Source of the DNA: Methanobacteriota archaeon
GTDB taxonomy: Archaea; Thermoplasmatota; Thermoplasmata; Thermoplasmatales; ARK-15
Length of the DNA stretch: 64,000 nucleotides
Direction of reading: 5' to 3'
NCBI GenBank assembly: GCA_009758405.1
Contig: WSBC01000008.1
Coordinates: forward strand, 1 to 64,000
A model generated the notes under the pieces. It did no database searches, was not told where the DNA came from, and saw only the letters and a list, made by a program, of their open reading frames with translations. Position numbers and translations under genes: made by a program. Of the stretch, positions 36,382 through 44,130 are shown piece after piece (positions within the stretch are counted from its first letter, which is position 1; each line of letters starts with the position of its first letter).

Positions 36382-37665
36382 ATGGGCAACACTCTGATTG
36401 TTGGAAGGGGCCTTAAAAAGTTCTTTGAGATAAAGACAGGACTTTTTTCAAGGAAGAGATTAAATGTAAAGGCTGTTGATGGAGTGGACATAACTATAAA
36501 TAAGGGTGAGGTAGTAGGTTTAGTGGGTGAATCGGGTTGTGGAAAAACTACCCTTGGAAGGCTAATTTTGAGATTGATAGAGCCCACGGATGGTGAACTT
36601 TACTACAATCCATCTGAGGAGATATTGGAAAAGATAAAGAATGGTGAAAAGATTTCACAGGATGAATTAAAAAAATATTCCATATTTCATATGGGAAAAA
36701 ATGATGTTAGAGAACTAAGAAGGCATATGCAAATTGTTTTTCAGGATCCTTACTCTTCCCTTGATCCCAGGTATCTTATCAAGGACATTATTGCAGAGCC
36801 CCTAAGATCATTTGGATGGGATAGCAAGGATGCATACAGCAGGGTTGAGGAACTTCTAAAGAGTGTTGGCCTTGGACCAGAGTTTATGAACAAATTCCCA
36901 CATGAATTATCGGGAGGTCAGAGGCAAAGGGTGGCAATTGCCAGGGCGCTTGCACTGAAACCAGAGTTTGTTGTCCTGGATGAACCTACCTCTGCCCTAG
37001 ATGTCTCTGTTCAAGCGCAAGTTTTGAATCTCCTTGATGATCTTAGAAAGGAACTGGATCTTACCATGCTATTTATTTCGCACCACATCCTTGTTGTAAG
37101 GCACATCGCAGATAGAATAATGGTGATGTATCTTGGAAAAATAGTGGAGATTGCAGAGACAAAAGAAATTTTTAAGAATCCACTCCACCCTTATACACAG
37201 GCACTTCTTTCTGCAGTACCTGTTCCTGATCCAAAAACTAAGAGAATGAAGATTCATTTAGAGGGGGAAGTACCAAGTCCAGTCAATCCTCCCAAAGGGT
37301 GCTCATTCCATACAAGATGCAAATTTGCCTTTGAAAAATGCGGATGGACCGCGAATGAACTTGTGGAGTATCTAAGGCTTGTCATGGATCCTACAAGGAA
37401 TGAAGAGCTAAAGGGTAATATTCTTGATGAAATTGAAATAGTTAGTGACACCGAACTAATAATGAGATTCAAAGAACTTGAAAATCCTGGAAACATAAGG
37501 GGTGTTATTGATAAGGAGAAGATAAACAATAATATCAGGGCCTTCTATGGTATAATGGGAATAGAAGCATCCGGTAAAGAAGTAAAAATAAAGCTTTACG
37601 AACCAAAGGTGCCTGAATTAAAGAATGTTGGTAATAATCATTTCGTTGCTTGCTTCCTCCACTAA
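36382..37665 (+). CDS. Oligopeptide ABC transporter ATPase (DppF-like) with late insertion
   Basis: Walker [11 protein letters not shown] (about residues 49-58), Q-loop [12 protein letters not shown], signature LSGGQRQR (about 175), Walker [13 protein letters not shown] (about 197) are intact. The C-terminal motif [19 protein letters not shown] is followed by about 90 extra residues before the terminal HFVACFLH, which normally comes soon after the cysteine motif. The insertion contains [19 protein letters not shown] and may be a small regulatory domain. It is the last gene of the importer operon and meets convergent chrB with a 4-bp overlap. Confidence 0.92.
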   Translation: MGNTLIVGRGLKKFFEIKTGLFSRKRLNVKAVDGVDITINKGEVVGLVGESGCGKTTLGRLILRLIEPTDGELYYNPSEEILEKIKNGEKISQDELKKYSIFHMGKNDVRELRRHMQIVFQDPYSSLDPRYLIKDIIAEPLRSFGWDSKDAYSRVEELLKSVGLGPEFMNKFPHELSGGQRQRVAIARALALKPEFVVLDEPTSALDVSVQAQVLNLLDDLRKELDLTMLFISHHILVVRHIADRIMVMYLGKIVEIAETKEIFKNPLHPYTQALLSAVPVPDPKTKRMKIHLEGEVPSPVNPPKGCSFHTRCKFAFEKCGWTANELVEYLRLVMDPTRNEELKGNILDEIEIVSDTELIMRFKELENPGNIRGVIDKEKINNNIRAFYGIMGIEASGKEVKIKLYEPKVPELKNVGNNHFVACFLH

Positions 37666-38105
37666 AGATTTCCTACCTTTTTTTTACAATATGCATAGAG
37701 AGCATCATATAATGGGAACTGTAGCCTCATATTATCATAGTCATCTTTAGAAATTATTCTGAATCCTTCCGCTGCTGCCTCGAGACCTGCACCCTCCGGG
37801 GCTGGGTCCGGTATATCTGCATCCGCAGATCTTACTATCTTTGCCAGTTCAAGTATTGCAGGATCTTTTATTCCATATTTTTTTATTATTGCATCGAAGC
37901 TCACATATTCCTTTCCATTTTCTATATAATGCCCTAGTTCAACACCTGGTACATCAAATGGAATTGCATTTTCTTTCTTTGCCACTTCAAGAACCTTTTC
38001 TGGCTTGACAAAAAGGAATTCCGCATCTTCGTCAACAAAATTTTTAATAAGCCATGGACACGCAATTCTATCCACCTTTGCCCTTTCTCTTGTTACCCAC
38101 TTCAT
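37662..38105 (-). CDS. ChrB-domain protein (chromate resistance family)
   Basis: A 147-residue single-domain protein. It starts with the domain signature [19 protein letters not shown], followed by [10 protein letters not shown] and [20 protein letters not shown]. In bacteria this domain is the C-terminal part of ChrB, linked to chromate resistance; stand-alone copies are common in archaea. No chromate transporter ChrA lies nearby, so chromate is only one possibility. A mobile element begins 45 bp upstream of its start codon and may have separated it from upstream control sites. Confidence 0.8.
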   Translation of the reverse strand: MKWVTRERAKVDRIACPWLIKNFVDEDAEFLFVKPEKVLEVAKKENAIPFDVPGVELGHYIENGKEYVSFDAIIKKYGIKDPAILELAKIVRSADADIPDPAPEGAGLEAAAEGFRIISKDDYDNMRLQFPLYDALYAYCKKKVGNL

Positions 38106-38245
38106 AGTTATTGCTAAACTTATTCACTATTTAACATTTTTTAATTATTCAGTATCTCCGAATGATTAAAATCTAGGTGTTTGGATATAATTAATATGGT
38201 AATTTGATGGAAAAATTTATTATTAGGATATACTTTATATATACT

Positions 38246-38398
38246 ATGAAAAAAGTACCTATTGTCCATGAAAATCATCTTGAGGTTTACAATATCACCG
38301 GATATTTTACAAGGACTGTAACAAAATTTGGAAACAGTGCTAAGATAGATTGCCCTAAAGAATACCTTGGAAGAAAGGTAATTGTGGTTGTCTTATGA
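38246..38398 (+). CDS. DUF2080 transposon-encoded protein
   Basis: A 50-residue protein from ATG 38246 (MKKVPIVHENHLEVYNITG), with FGNSAKIDCPKEYLGRKVIV resembling a short AbrB/SpoVT-like strand pattern. The DUF2080 family is known from archaeal insertion sequences. A TATA box (TTTATATATACT) ends at the start codon, so the mRNA is leaderless. The track start at 38204 is upstream of this promoter. Its stop overlaps the transposase ATG. Confidence 0.82.
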   Translation: MKKVPIVHENHLEVYNITGYFTRTVTKFGNSAKIDCPKEYLGRKVIVVVL

Positions 38399-39456
38399 GT
38401 TTGGTTGGGCGGTACATCCTTTCACTTCATACTCTTGAAAAATTTATAAATGATTCATTACATTTGATGAATCATTCAGACCATCTGAGTGGATTTTACT
38501 ATAACAAATATTTACTGAAAGCAACATGTTTGAATACTTACGTTTAAACTGTAAATAACAGGGCGGATTCATTGCATCTAGCAATAGAAAGGACAGGGAT
38601 CAAGGATATAATGGATTCAATGTTCTCAAGGATAATGGCAATCACAAGGCCATTCAACTTCTCATATAAAAAGATAATGCTTGCATTTGATTACACTTAC
38701 TGGGATTTTTATGGAAAATCTAGCAATCCCTGGATAAGGGGATGGACAGGAGAGGATGGAGTAAATGGTAAATTCTATTTTCTTACGGCGAGCATGGTTA
38801 ACGATGATTTCAGATTGCCTTTGATATCCATACCATCAACGGTATTAGAGAAAATGTCAATAGAAATAACATCTTTATTGTAAGTTCTTAAGAGAAATTT
38901 CAATAACATAGATCTTGTTTTATTCGACAGGTGGTTCTATACAAAAGAGTTGATGCTTTCACTGAACAGTATGGTTAACTATCTCATATTTGTGAGGAAG
39001 AATTCAGAAATAAGAAGAGAACTGGAATCGATGGAGATGGGTGAGAAAAAGATCAAACTTCTTGAATTCACATATTACAGGGATGGAAAGAAAATAAGTG
39101 ATGCAACATATATAGCATTTCTAAGGAAGATATTTGACCACAGGACAGAGGAATACTATGATTGGGCATTTGCAACAAACTTAAAGGAGGTGAATCTTGA
39201 TGAAATAGTAGGGAAATACAAGATAAGATGGAGGATAGAGAATATATTTAGGGTGCAGGATGAAGCAACAATAAAGAGCAAATCCCTGAACATAAATGTA
39301 AGGTATTTTCTGTTTGTGTATGAGCAGGTTCTGGAGGCAATATGGTATCTGTATTTCTCAAAGGAGATGAGCTTTAAGAGATTTATAATAGAGCTAAGTG
39401 AAACCTGTTCAAAGATGGTGGATAACGAGGAGAGAAAAAGGAAAATTAGATCATAA
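38395..39456 (+). pseudogene. DDE transposase with two in-frame TAA stops
   Basis: One frame of 354 codons runs from ATG 38395 (overlapping the DUF2080 stop) to 39456, interrupted only by TAA at 38545-38547 and TAA at 38881-38883. The two track ORFs (38572-38883 and 38950-39456) are pieces of it. The likely catalytic acidic residues are in LAFDYTYWDFYGK, LVLFDRWFY and WRIENIFR. The sequence is otherwise well preserved, with no frameshift. The element cannot make a full transposase unless the stops are read through. Confidence 0.85.
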
Positions 39457-39858
39457 ACAGTTATTGAGTTTATGATTTACGGGCCCATTTTCCTTTTTCC
39501 CTCACCAGAAATTAATAGAAAAGTGACTCTTAAATCTTTAGTTAATTCGGAGATACTGTTATTAATAAAAAAAGTTCTTAAGAAATTTTTTCTAAGAAAA
39601 ATAATTTTTATTCATTGAGGAAAATGATAAATTCAATGGGGACCATCCTTGGATTCAATGTATGTAAGGATGATATAATGAGGTGCTTTGATATGAGGTA
39701 TCCTCGACCCTTACATATAAGTGTGAACAATGTTATTAAATGTCTAAAAACAAAATAGATGATATAAATGGATAAATTACAAATTATTAAAAAATATTAT
39801 ATTTAATTACAATCTTTATTATCAAACTTGCATTTTTCTCTATAACCAGGTGAATAAA
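39457..39858. other. Intergenic stretch with a 44-codon open frame
   Basis: About 400 bp that includes the right end of the DUF2080 element and a short ORF at 39624-39758 (MINSMGTILGFNVCKDDIMR...). I do not recognise the ORF; it may be a relic. Upstream, TTCTTAAGAAATTTTTTCTAAGAA is a loose inverted repeat. The rest is AT-rich and carries the promoter of the truncated amt gene. Confidence 0.35.
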
Positions 39859-39957
39859 ATGAGTCCTGCAGATCTATTGTTCATGCTTGTTTCCGCAGCA
39901 CTTGTAATGATAATGACTCCCGGATTAGCTCTTTTTTATGGGGGTCTTGTAGGTGTC
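39859..39957 (+). pseudogene. Ammonium transporter (Amt), N-terminal fragment cut by IS110 element
   Basis: From ATG 39859 the sequence reads MSPADLLFMLVSAALVMIM followed by TPGLALFYGGLVGV, the first membrane span and signature of AmtB ammonium channels. Homology stops at the left end of the IS110-family element; the frame then runs a few codons into the element and ends at 39975. No further Amt sequence is visible after the element, so the rest of the gene is lost or moved. A separate intact amt gene elsewhere in the genome is likely but not visible. Confidence 0.85.
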
Positions 39958-39979
39958 ATGAAAAAGGCTTTTTGACCAC

Positions 39980-40141
39980 GATAACATGACGATGTTATTG
40001 TGAGAGTCGGAAAAGTGGTCGCCTTTGGTATTGACCTATAAAGGTCGTTTCCAAGGTTGACCACTTTTACGTCTCGACACTATACCTTGAAACAAAGGTG
40101 AATAGAAGATTGTCGAGATTTCCGACCCATAGGGCTCTCAC
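39980..40141 (+). ncRNA. Candidate IS110 bridge RNA
   Basis: A compact fold precedes the transposase gene. A 5' hairpin ATAACAT-GACG-ATGTTAT (39981-39998) is followed by an outer stem GTGAGAG (40000-40006) with CTCTCAC (40135-40141), continued by TCGGA/TCCGA. Inside are two hairpins. The first has arms AAAAGTGGTC (40011-40020) and GACCACTTTT (40059-40068), plus inner stems CCTTTGG/CCAAGG and GACC/GGTC. The second has arms TCTCGACA (40072-40079) and TGTCGAGA (40111-40118). One 5' hairpin plus two looped hairpins is the described layout of IS110 bridge RNAs (target loop, donor loop). Confidence 0.78.
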
Positions 40142-40162
40142 GAACCACATAGAGGTGGTCTA

Positions 40163-41306
40163 ATGATAATAGGATTGGATGTATATAAGGATTTGGTATA
40201 CGTGACAAGAATGGAAAACGATGGGAAAATAACAGAACAATACGAAATGAAGAACAGTGAAGAATCATGGAACAAATTTGTAGGGTAAATACATATTAGA
40301 AATGCCTGAGATAGCACTTGAAGCATCCACATCTGGAAAGCATGTTGCAAGGATTCTAAGTTATGCAGGTTTTTCAGTCCACATTGCAGATCCAAAGAAA
40401 CTAGCATTGATATTCAAATCATCTAAAAAGAATGACAGATCGGATTCAGAAAATCTTGCAAAATTACTTAGATTGAATGAATTTCCAGAGGCATATTTGC
40501 CATCAAGGGAATATGAAGAAATGAGGACACTGACAAGGCACAGAAAATACCTTGGTGAGGAGGTTGTTAGAATTAAAAACAAAGTGCACAGCATTCTATC
40601 ATTGAATGGTATAAAGATAAAAGCCACGGACATATTTGGGAAAAAAGGCCTTAGTGAATTATCAAAATCTATAGAGAGGCTTAGTTACTCTGAAAAGATT
40701 GTTATAAATGATATGCTAAAAAGAATAATTGACATAAAGGAAAGATCAGAAAAGATTGAAAATGAAATGGCAAAAATAGGCAAAGATAGAGAGGACGTAA
40801 AAAGGCTCATGACAATACCTGGGATAAATATATACATCGCAACTGGGATAATAGGTGAAATAGGGGATATTAATAGATTCAGGAATAAAGAGAGTCTAGC
40901 ATCATATGCGGGTCTAGTACCAAGGCAAGATCAATCTGGAAAAAATGATAGGAAAGGGCACATAACAAAGGAAGGGCCATCAATGTTAAGATATCTTTTG
41001 GTACTAGCTGCACATACTTTGATAAAATACTCTAAGAAGATGAAGAATAAGTATCTCAGTTCAGTAAAGAGGATTGAGAAGAATAGGGCAATAGTAGCAA
41101 TAGCAAGGATTCTCGCTGAAATGATATTCACTATGCTAAAAAAGAATGTTGATTTCGAGGATGAGATAATTCCATTAACTGAAAAGAAGGTAAAGAAAAT
41201 GATTGAAAGAGCAAATTCGGGATCTGGAGAAATAAACATTCAGGAAAACATAAAATTAATATCATCTAAAGGATTTAGGTCATTGTCAACTAAGCCTTTT
41301 TCATAG
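40163..41306 (+). pseudogene. IS110-family transposase, frameshifted near codon 41
   Basis: ATG 40163 (after GAGGTGG) opens the typical N-terminus MIIGLDVYKDLVYVT, ending at TAA 40286. The main frame continues +1 as KYILEMPEIALEASTSGK through the Transposase_20 region PGINIYIATGIIGEIGDINR and LASYAGLVP to the stop at 41304-41306. Dropping one G from GGG at 40283-40285 restores one ORF of about 381 codons. The DEDD aspartate (GLDV) is in the first piece. It is either decayed or expressed by frameshifting. The ORF-track entry 40302-41306 is the second piece only. Confidence 0.85.
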
Positions 41307-41454
41307 AAGATTGTAAGAAAACAAAGAAAGTAATATCAACAAAAGATGAGACAGGTATGAAAATTCTTAAATATTTAAATTTGGAGAGGTTTCAATAGCG
41401 CCCCATTACGATTATTAAGAAAAATCAGTAAAATAAAGGTTAATTTATCAATTT

Positions 41455-41541
41455 TTAATTTAAATCATGTAAACTTACGTCTTCATATTCTTTATTTTCT
41501 TTAAAATATACATCTCCTAATAACAACGTTTCCCAAGACAT
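41455..41541 (-). CDS. Small ORF (28 residues) at the end of the accessory operon
   Basis: Reverse-strand ATG 41541 with a strong GGAGGGATAAGT ribosome binding site reads MSWETLLLGDVYFKENKEYE and eight more residues to TAA. It is too short for the track. It may be the N-terminal stub of a gene truncated when the neighbouring IS110 region changed, or a real small protein. I see no other gene between 41315 and 41601; a plus-strand open stretch there (KDETGMKILKYLNLERF) may be another relic. Confidence 0.4.
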   Translation of the reverse strand: MSWETLLLGDVYFKENKEYEDVSLHDLN

Positions 41542-41601
41542 ACTTATCCCTCCTATTTTTCAATTCCATAAGAATTCTTTCTCTGATATTCCATTACACC
41601 T

Positions 41602-41941
41602 TTAACGCTTCTTTAGCTTATCCCCATCAACTTCAAAAATTTCATTAAATCGATTTCCTAACTCTTTCACATCAAATTTGGCCTTCCTCTTATAATCAAT
41701 CAGATAAATTACTATTACACGATTTTTTCTTTTCACATTCTCTGACCTGATTAATGCAACTACCACCTTTCCGTCTTCTAAATGCTTATCAATATAGATC
41801 TTATTGTTAATTGCATACCCTTCAGACCAGCCAGGCCATACCTCTATTTTCTCGAGATTAGATAAATTCTTTATTAAAAGATTATGAAGACTGGTCCTGT
41901 TCAATTTTTCCAATTTTTTTCATTTCTTTTAAATCCATCAT
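41602..41941 (-). pseudogene. Accessory hypothetical protein, probable poly-A frameshift at its start
   Basis: The track ORF of 103 residues begins at a TTG (41913) with a stop codon just upstream in frame. The tandem ATGs at 41941 and 41938 reach the same frame if the A7 tract in GAAATGAAAAAAATTGG had six A, giving MMDLKEMKKLEKLNRTSL. The product is a basic alpha/beta protein with EVWPGWSEGYAINNKIYI and VVVALIRSENVKRKNRVIVI; I do not recognise it. The ATG sits right at the stop of the upstream gene, as expected in an operon. A real TTG start is the alternative. Confidence 0.5.
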
Positions 41942-42267
41942 TTAATTCTCCTCCTTTTTACAATTTTTATCATCCATCGTGTTTTGCACCAAAATAATAA
42001 GACCAAAGATCATCAGGACTGAAATAATTGCAATAAATGCATTGGCTAAAGCAAAAGGCTCAATCCCCAGTATCGTTACAAGGAACTCGAACCCCAGAAA
42101 GCCCATGATCAGAAGAACAGGGAAGCCAGCCTATGCCACCTGAGACCGAACAAGAACCTGTCAAGTGTGCCTCGCCTGAATTCAGTATACTGCCAGAGCA
42201 GGACTGCCAGGTCCAGGAGCAACAGCCCCAGCCCCGCAAAGGACAATAAAACTACGAACAGGTCCAT
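41942..42267 (-). pseudogene. Frameshifted small membrane protein
   Basis: Reverse-strand ATG 42267 reads MDLFVVLLSFAGLGLLLLD and on to LRWHRLASLFF, then a stop. A second frame picks up at the same place as GFPVLLIMGFLGFEFLVTIL, then continues to VQNTMDDKNCKKEEN and TAA at 41942. Together they would give one protein of about 108 residues with three hydrophobic spans. The 5' half is clearly richer in G+C than the neighbours (many CTG codons), hinting at transfer. The track shows only antisense ORFs here. Confidence 0.6.
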
Positions 42268-42273
42268 ACTGCA

Positions 42274-42563
42274 TCAGAAGTACCTGTATGATTTAAATAG
42301 ATTTTCTGCAAAATCTTTTGCTTCTTCAAAGGTATCAAATTCCTTAATAACCTTATCATATGGATCGGACTTTATTTCACCACCAAAATTCCTAAAGAAG
42401 TAACAAGCATAGACCTCAAAAACATTTTTCTCTAGATTTTTCTGATTGACAGGCGGAACCTTTTTAATAGATCTCCTTTTTCAAAACAATATCCAATATC
42501 ATATTCTACAACACTATAATCCGAATTTGGTTTTCTTATATTAAACTCCTTTTCATTCACCAT
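42274..42563 (-). pseudogene. Accessory hypothetical protein with poly-A frameshift
   Basis: ATG 42563 follows GGGGTGATAAAA and reads MVNEKEFNIRKPNSDYSVVE and on to GDLLKR, then soon stops. The +1-related frame continues with KKVPPVNQKNLEKNVFEVYA, then FGGEIKSDPYDKVIKEFDTF, to the stop at 42274. One added A in the tract TTAAAAAGG rejoins the two into about 97 codons. Unknown family. It lies 18 bp after the 202-residue gene and 6 bp before the membrane-protein pseudogene. Confidence 0.6.
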
Positions 42564-42581
42564 TTTTATCACCCCTTTTAA

Positions 42582-43190
42582 TTATCTCATTTGGTTATAA
42601 CATTCATCTTTTAAATCTGGATATACTTCCGCTATCTTTTTCAATATCTTATTTTTCAATTTTATATAAGCATTAATCTTTCCTACCTTACCTTCTAGTT
42701 CTTCTAATAGATCTTCATAATTCGTCAAATTATGCCTTATGTAATTTACCATAATCCTGCTGAGGAAAGCATTATCAAGATCCTTTTCACTGAATATCAT
42801 GTTTTCAATGTGGTCAATCGCACCTTGATGAAAATTGTAATTCTCAATGGCTAGTTTTTTAATTTTTTCTATTTCCATTTTTTCCACTTCAATTTCAATA
42901 GAATCAATATATTTCAGAAGCTTACTTTCTTTCATCTTTGCTACTTTTTTCATTGCTTCGCTTCTTTTCATTGATTTTTCCTTTAATTCTAAGAAAATAT
43001 CACTGCCCTCTATTCTGTTCACCCTCTTAATTAAATATAATTTCATTTCAGGGGCCTTCCTATAATATGGATTCCTTACAGTAAGGTCTGGATCACCCAA
43101 TAAGCGTCTTATCATCGAGTCCGTCCAGCCCCTCGCCTTCAGCCCGGCCTTTGATATGTATTTTTTGTTAATTTTAGATTCCTCTTTCAT
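42582..43190 (-). CDS. Accessory helical protein, first intact gene of a decaying operon
   Basis: A 202-residue charged protein. The N-terminal module (about 10-60) reads KYISKAGLKARGWTDSMIRR, then LLGDPD...NPYYRKAPEMKLY, a compact unit that looks like a small nucleic-acid-binding or HTH-like module. The remainder is helical with coiled-coil character (SIEIEVEKMEIEKIKKLA). I recall similar N-terminal modules in other archaeal hypothetical proteins but cannot name a function. It starts a same-strand series of four further small genes, all spaced 0-60 bp apart. Confidence 0.6.
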   Translation of the reverse strand: MKEESKINKKYISKAGLKARGWTDSMIRRLLGDPDLTVRNPYYRKAPEMKLYLIKRVNRIEGSDIFLELKEKSMKRSEAMKKVAKMKESKLLKYIDSIEIEVEKMEIEKIKKLAIENYNFHQGAIDHIENMIFSEKDLDNAFLSRIMVNYIRHNLTNYEDLLEELEGKVGKINAYIKLKNKILKKIAEVYPDLKDECYNQMR

Positions 43191-43297
43191 CTCCTCGCTT
43201 CTTATATCCTTAAACTGTATTATAAAAATTTCTGAATTTCATGGAGGACTTAGCACACAGAATTGCTCCGAAAAAAAAACTGGCTGGGGGTCCAGAT

Positions 43298-43613
43298 CAA
43301 TATGATATGTATATGTACGGTTTCTTGCCCTTTGCCTCTAGAGTCTCGCCCAGCCTTAAAAACTTGAGGATCGAAAATATAACATCTATTTCATATTCTA
43401 TGTCTGAATAGTCAGAGATAATAACTGAAACACTCTCCAGTTTTTTTGTTCTTATCTGTTATTACCAAATGTTCGCCCATGGTTTCCACAATATTAGAAA
43501 AAACGTCAACAATGCTCTTCTGTTCCTCCTTTTTATCAGTGCCATCCATTTGTTTTTCTGATGATTTTTTAATAGCTTCCATTACTACGTTTTTTAAGGC
43601 ATTTTCAGGTCAA
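43298..43613 (-). pseudogene. Frameshifted accessory gene relic, 5' end missing
   Basis: A reverse-strand frame reads ENALKNVVMEAIKKSSEKQM...NIVETMGEHLVITDKNKK and then stops. Removing one A from the A7 tract at 43441-43447 joins it to LESVSVIISDYSDIEYEIDV...RLGETLEAKGKKPYIYISY with TGA at 43298. The upstream end meets the TnpB fragment, which probably removed the start. Function unknown. The track ORF 43446-43628 is its antisense shadow. Confidence 0.5.
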
Positions 43614-43777
43614 AGAATGGAATACTGATACATGCGGATCTCAATGCTGTATATAACATAATAATGAAGGCATTCTTAGAAGCATTTGCAGACGGAATAG
43701 AGGGTATAGGGTTATACCCACGAAGTTTAAGCATCCCTGAGTTCACGGGGATGATAACTTCCAAAGGTAAATGTTAA
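43601..43777 (+). pseudogene. TnpB C-terminal fragment with right-end hairpin
   Basis: The plus frame reads FRSKNGILIHADLNAVYNII, then ...EAFADGIEGIGLYPRSLSIP, the last RuvC motif (the aspartate in HADLNA) and C-terminal tail of an IS200/IS605-type TnpB. A hairpin CATCCC-N10-GGGATG (43732-43753) follows the coding tail, as at the right end (omega RNA 3' part) of such elements. All of the N-terminal part is missing. It differs from the TnpB of the nearby IS607 element, so it is a separate older insertion. Confidence 0.75.
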
Positions 43778-43798
43778 CATGGTTAACAGAAACCATAA

Positions 43799-43933
43799 CC
43801 TGACCCTTATGAAAATGGTATTCTCGAATTCATTGAGAAAGGAGAGAATATTACAGGTGAATCTTTACACGGGGAGTTTGAAAAATTCAAGAATATTATA
43901 AATATACTGTATAATGTTGATGTTTTTGCGGGT
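43799..43933 (+). pseudogene. 5' piece of a host gene split by the IS607 element
   Basis: After a stop at 43796 the plus frame reads ...ENGILEFIEKGENITGESLH and on to YNVDVFAG, reaching GGGT at 43930-43933. The same gene appears to resume at the GGGT at 45849-45852 in the same frame as PNFLNIRDKSNKIPYLTRTR. Joining the two at GGGT gives an uninterrupted ORF of about 90 codons. The gene's own start is not clear. Function unknown. Confidence 0.55.
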
Positions 43934-43934
43934 T

Positions 43935-44130
43935 TTACTCTATATAGGCATAGATAGGTATGAATCACTATACCTATCATATCCAAAATAGAGCTTGGGT
44001 TTCACAACTTCATATAACTCCCTCGCGAGTTCATCGGGAGTCTTCTGTTCCACCCCTGTCAGGAAGTACCCACCCACCAGCGTAGGCAAGATATTCGAAT
44101 CCCACCAACTTATCTGATGGGGAACTCCCT
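43935..44130 (-). ncRNA. Candidate omega RNA overlapping the tnpB 3' end
   Basis: TnpB guide RNAs come from the 3' end of tnpB and the element's right end. Here the last 190 nt of tnpB contain a perfect hairpin GATAGGTAT-N8-ATACCTATC (43951-43976) and a stem ACTCCC/GGGAGT region near 44010-44035. The guide would be the flanking sequence just past 43931 on the minus strand. The 5' boundary is a guess. Confidence 0.4.

Larger units (their letters stand above)
38150..39558 (+). mobile_element. DUF2080-carrying DDE insertion sequence, 1,409 bp, inactive
   Basis: The ends are perfect 14-bp inverted repeats: CAGTATCTCCGAAT at 38150-38163 and ATTCGGAGATACTG at 39545-39558. Both are flanked by the direct repeat TTATT (38145-38149 and 39559-39563), a 5-bp target duplication. 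Inside are a DUF2080 gene and an overlapping DDE transposase gene carrying two in-frame TAA codons. The transposase looks IS4/ISH3-like; family assignment is tentative. Clear ends and target duplication indicate a fairly recent insertion by a helper transposase, or decay after insertion. Confidence 0.88.
39951..41314 (+). mobile_element. IS110-family insertion sequence with subterminal inverted repeats
   Basis: The element contains a structured noncoding region followed by an IS110-type transposase gene. Near its ends lie inverted repeats: ATGAAAAAGGCTT (39958-39970) and AAGCCTTTTTCAT (41292-41304), with weaker matching continuing inward (both reach a TTGAC step). The outer borders are approximate; they are set by the loss of Amt homology on the left and by a 12-nt sequence at 41303-41314 that also occurs in the candidate bridge RNA. 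No target duplication is expected for this family. Confidence 0.82.

Noticed and set aside
38545-38883. Readthrough or recoding of the two TAA codons in the DDE transposase
   Set aside because: No recoding signal is visible and all core genes use TAA as a normal stop; decay is simpler.
42167-42403. Plus-strand 78-residue ORF
   Set aside because: Antisense to two frameshifted minus-strand genes that have ribosome binding sites and protein-like composition.
43446-43628. Plus-strand 60-residue ORF
   Set aside because: Antisense shadow of the frameshifted relic at 43298-43613.
43771-43786. Repeated GTTAAC around ATG as a possible recombination site
   Set aside because: GTTAAC is itself palindromic and common in AT-rich sequence; nothing ties it to an element end.
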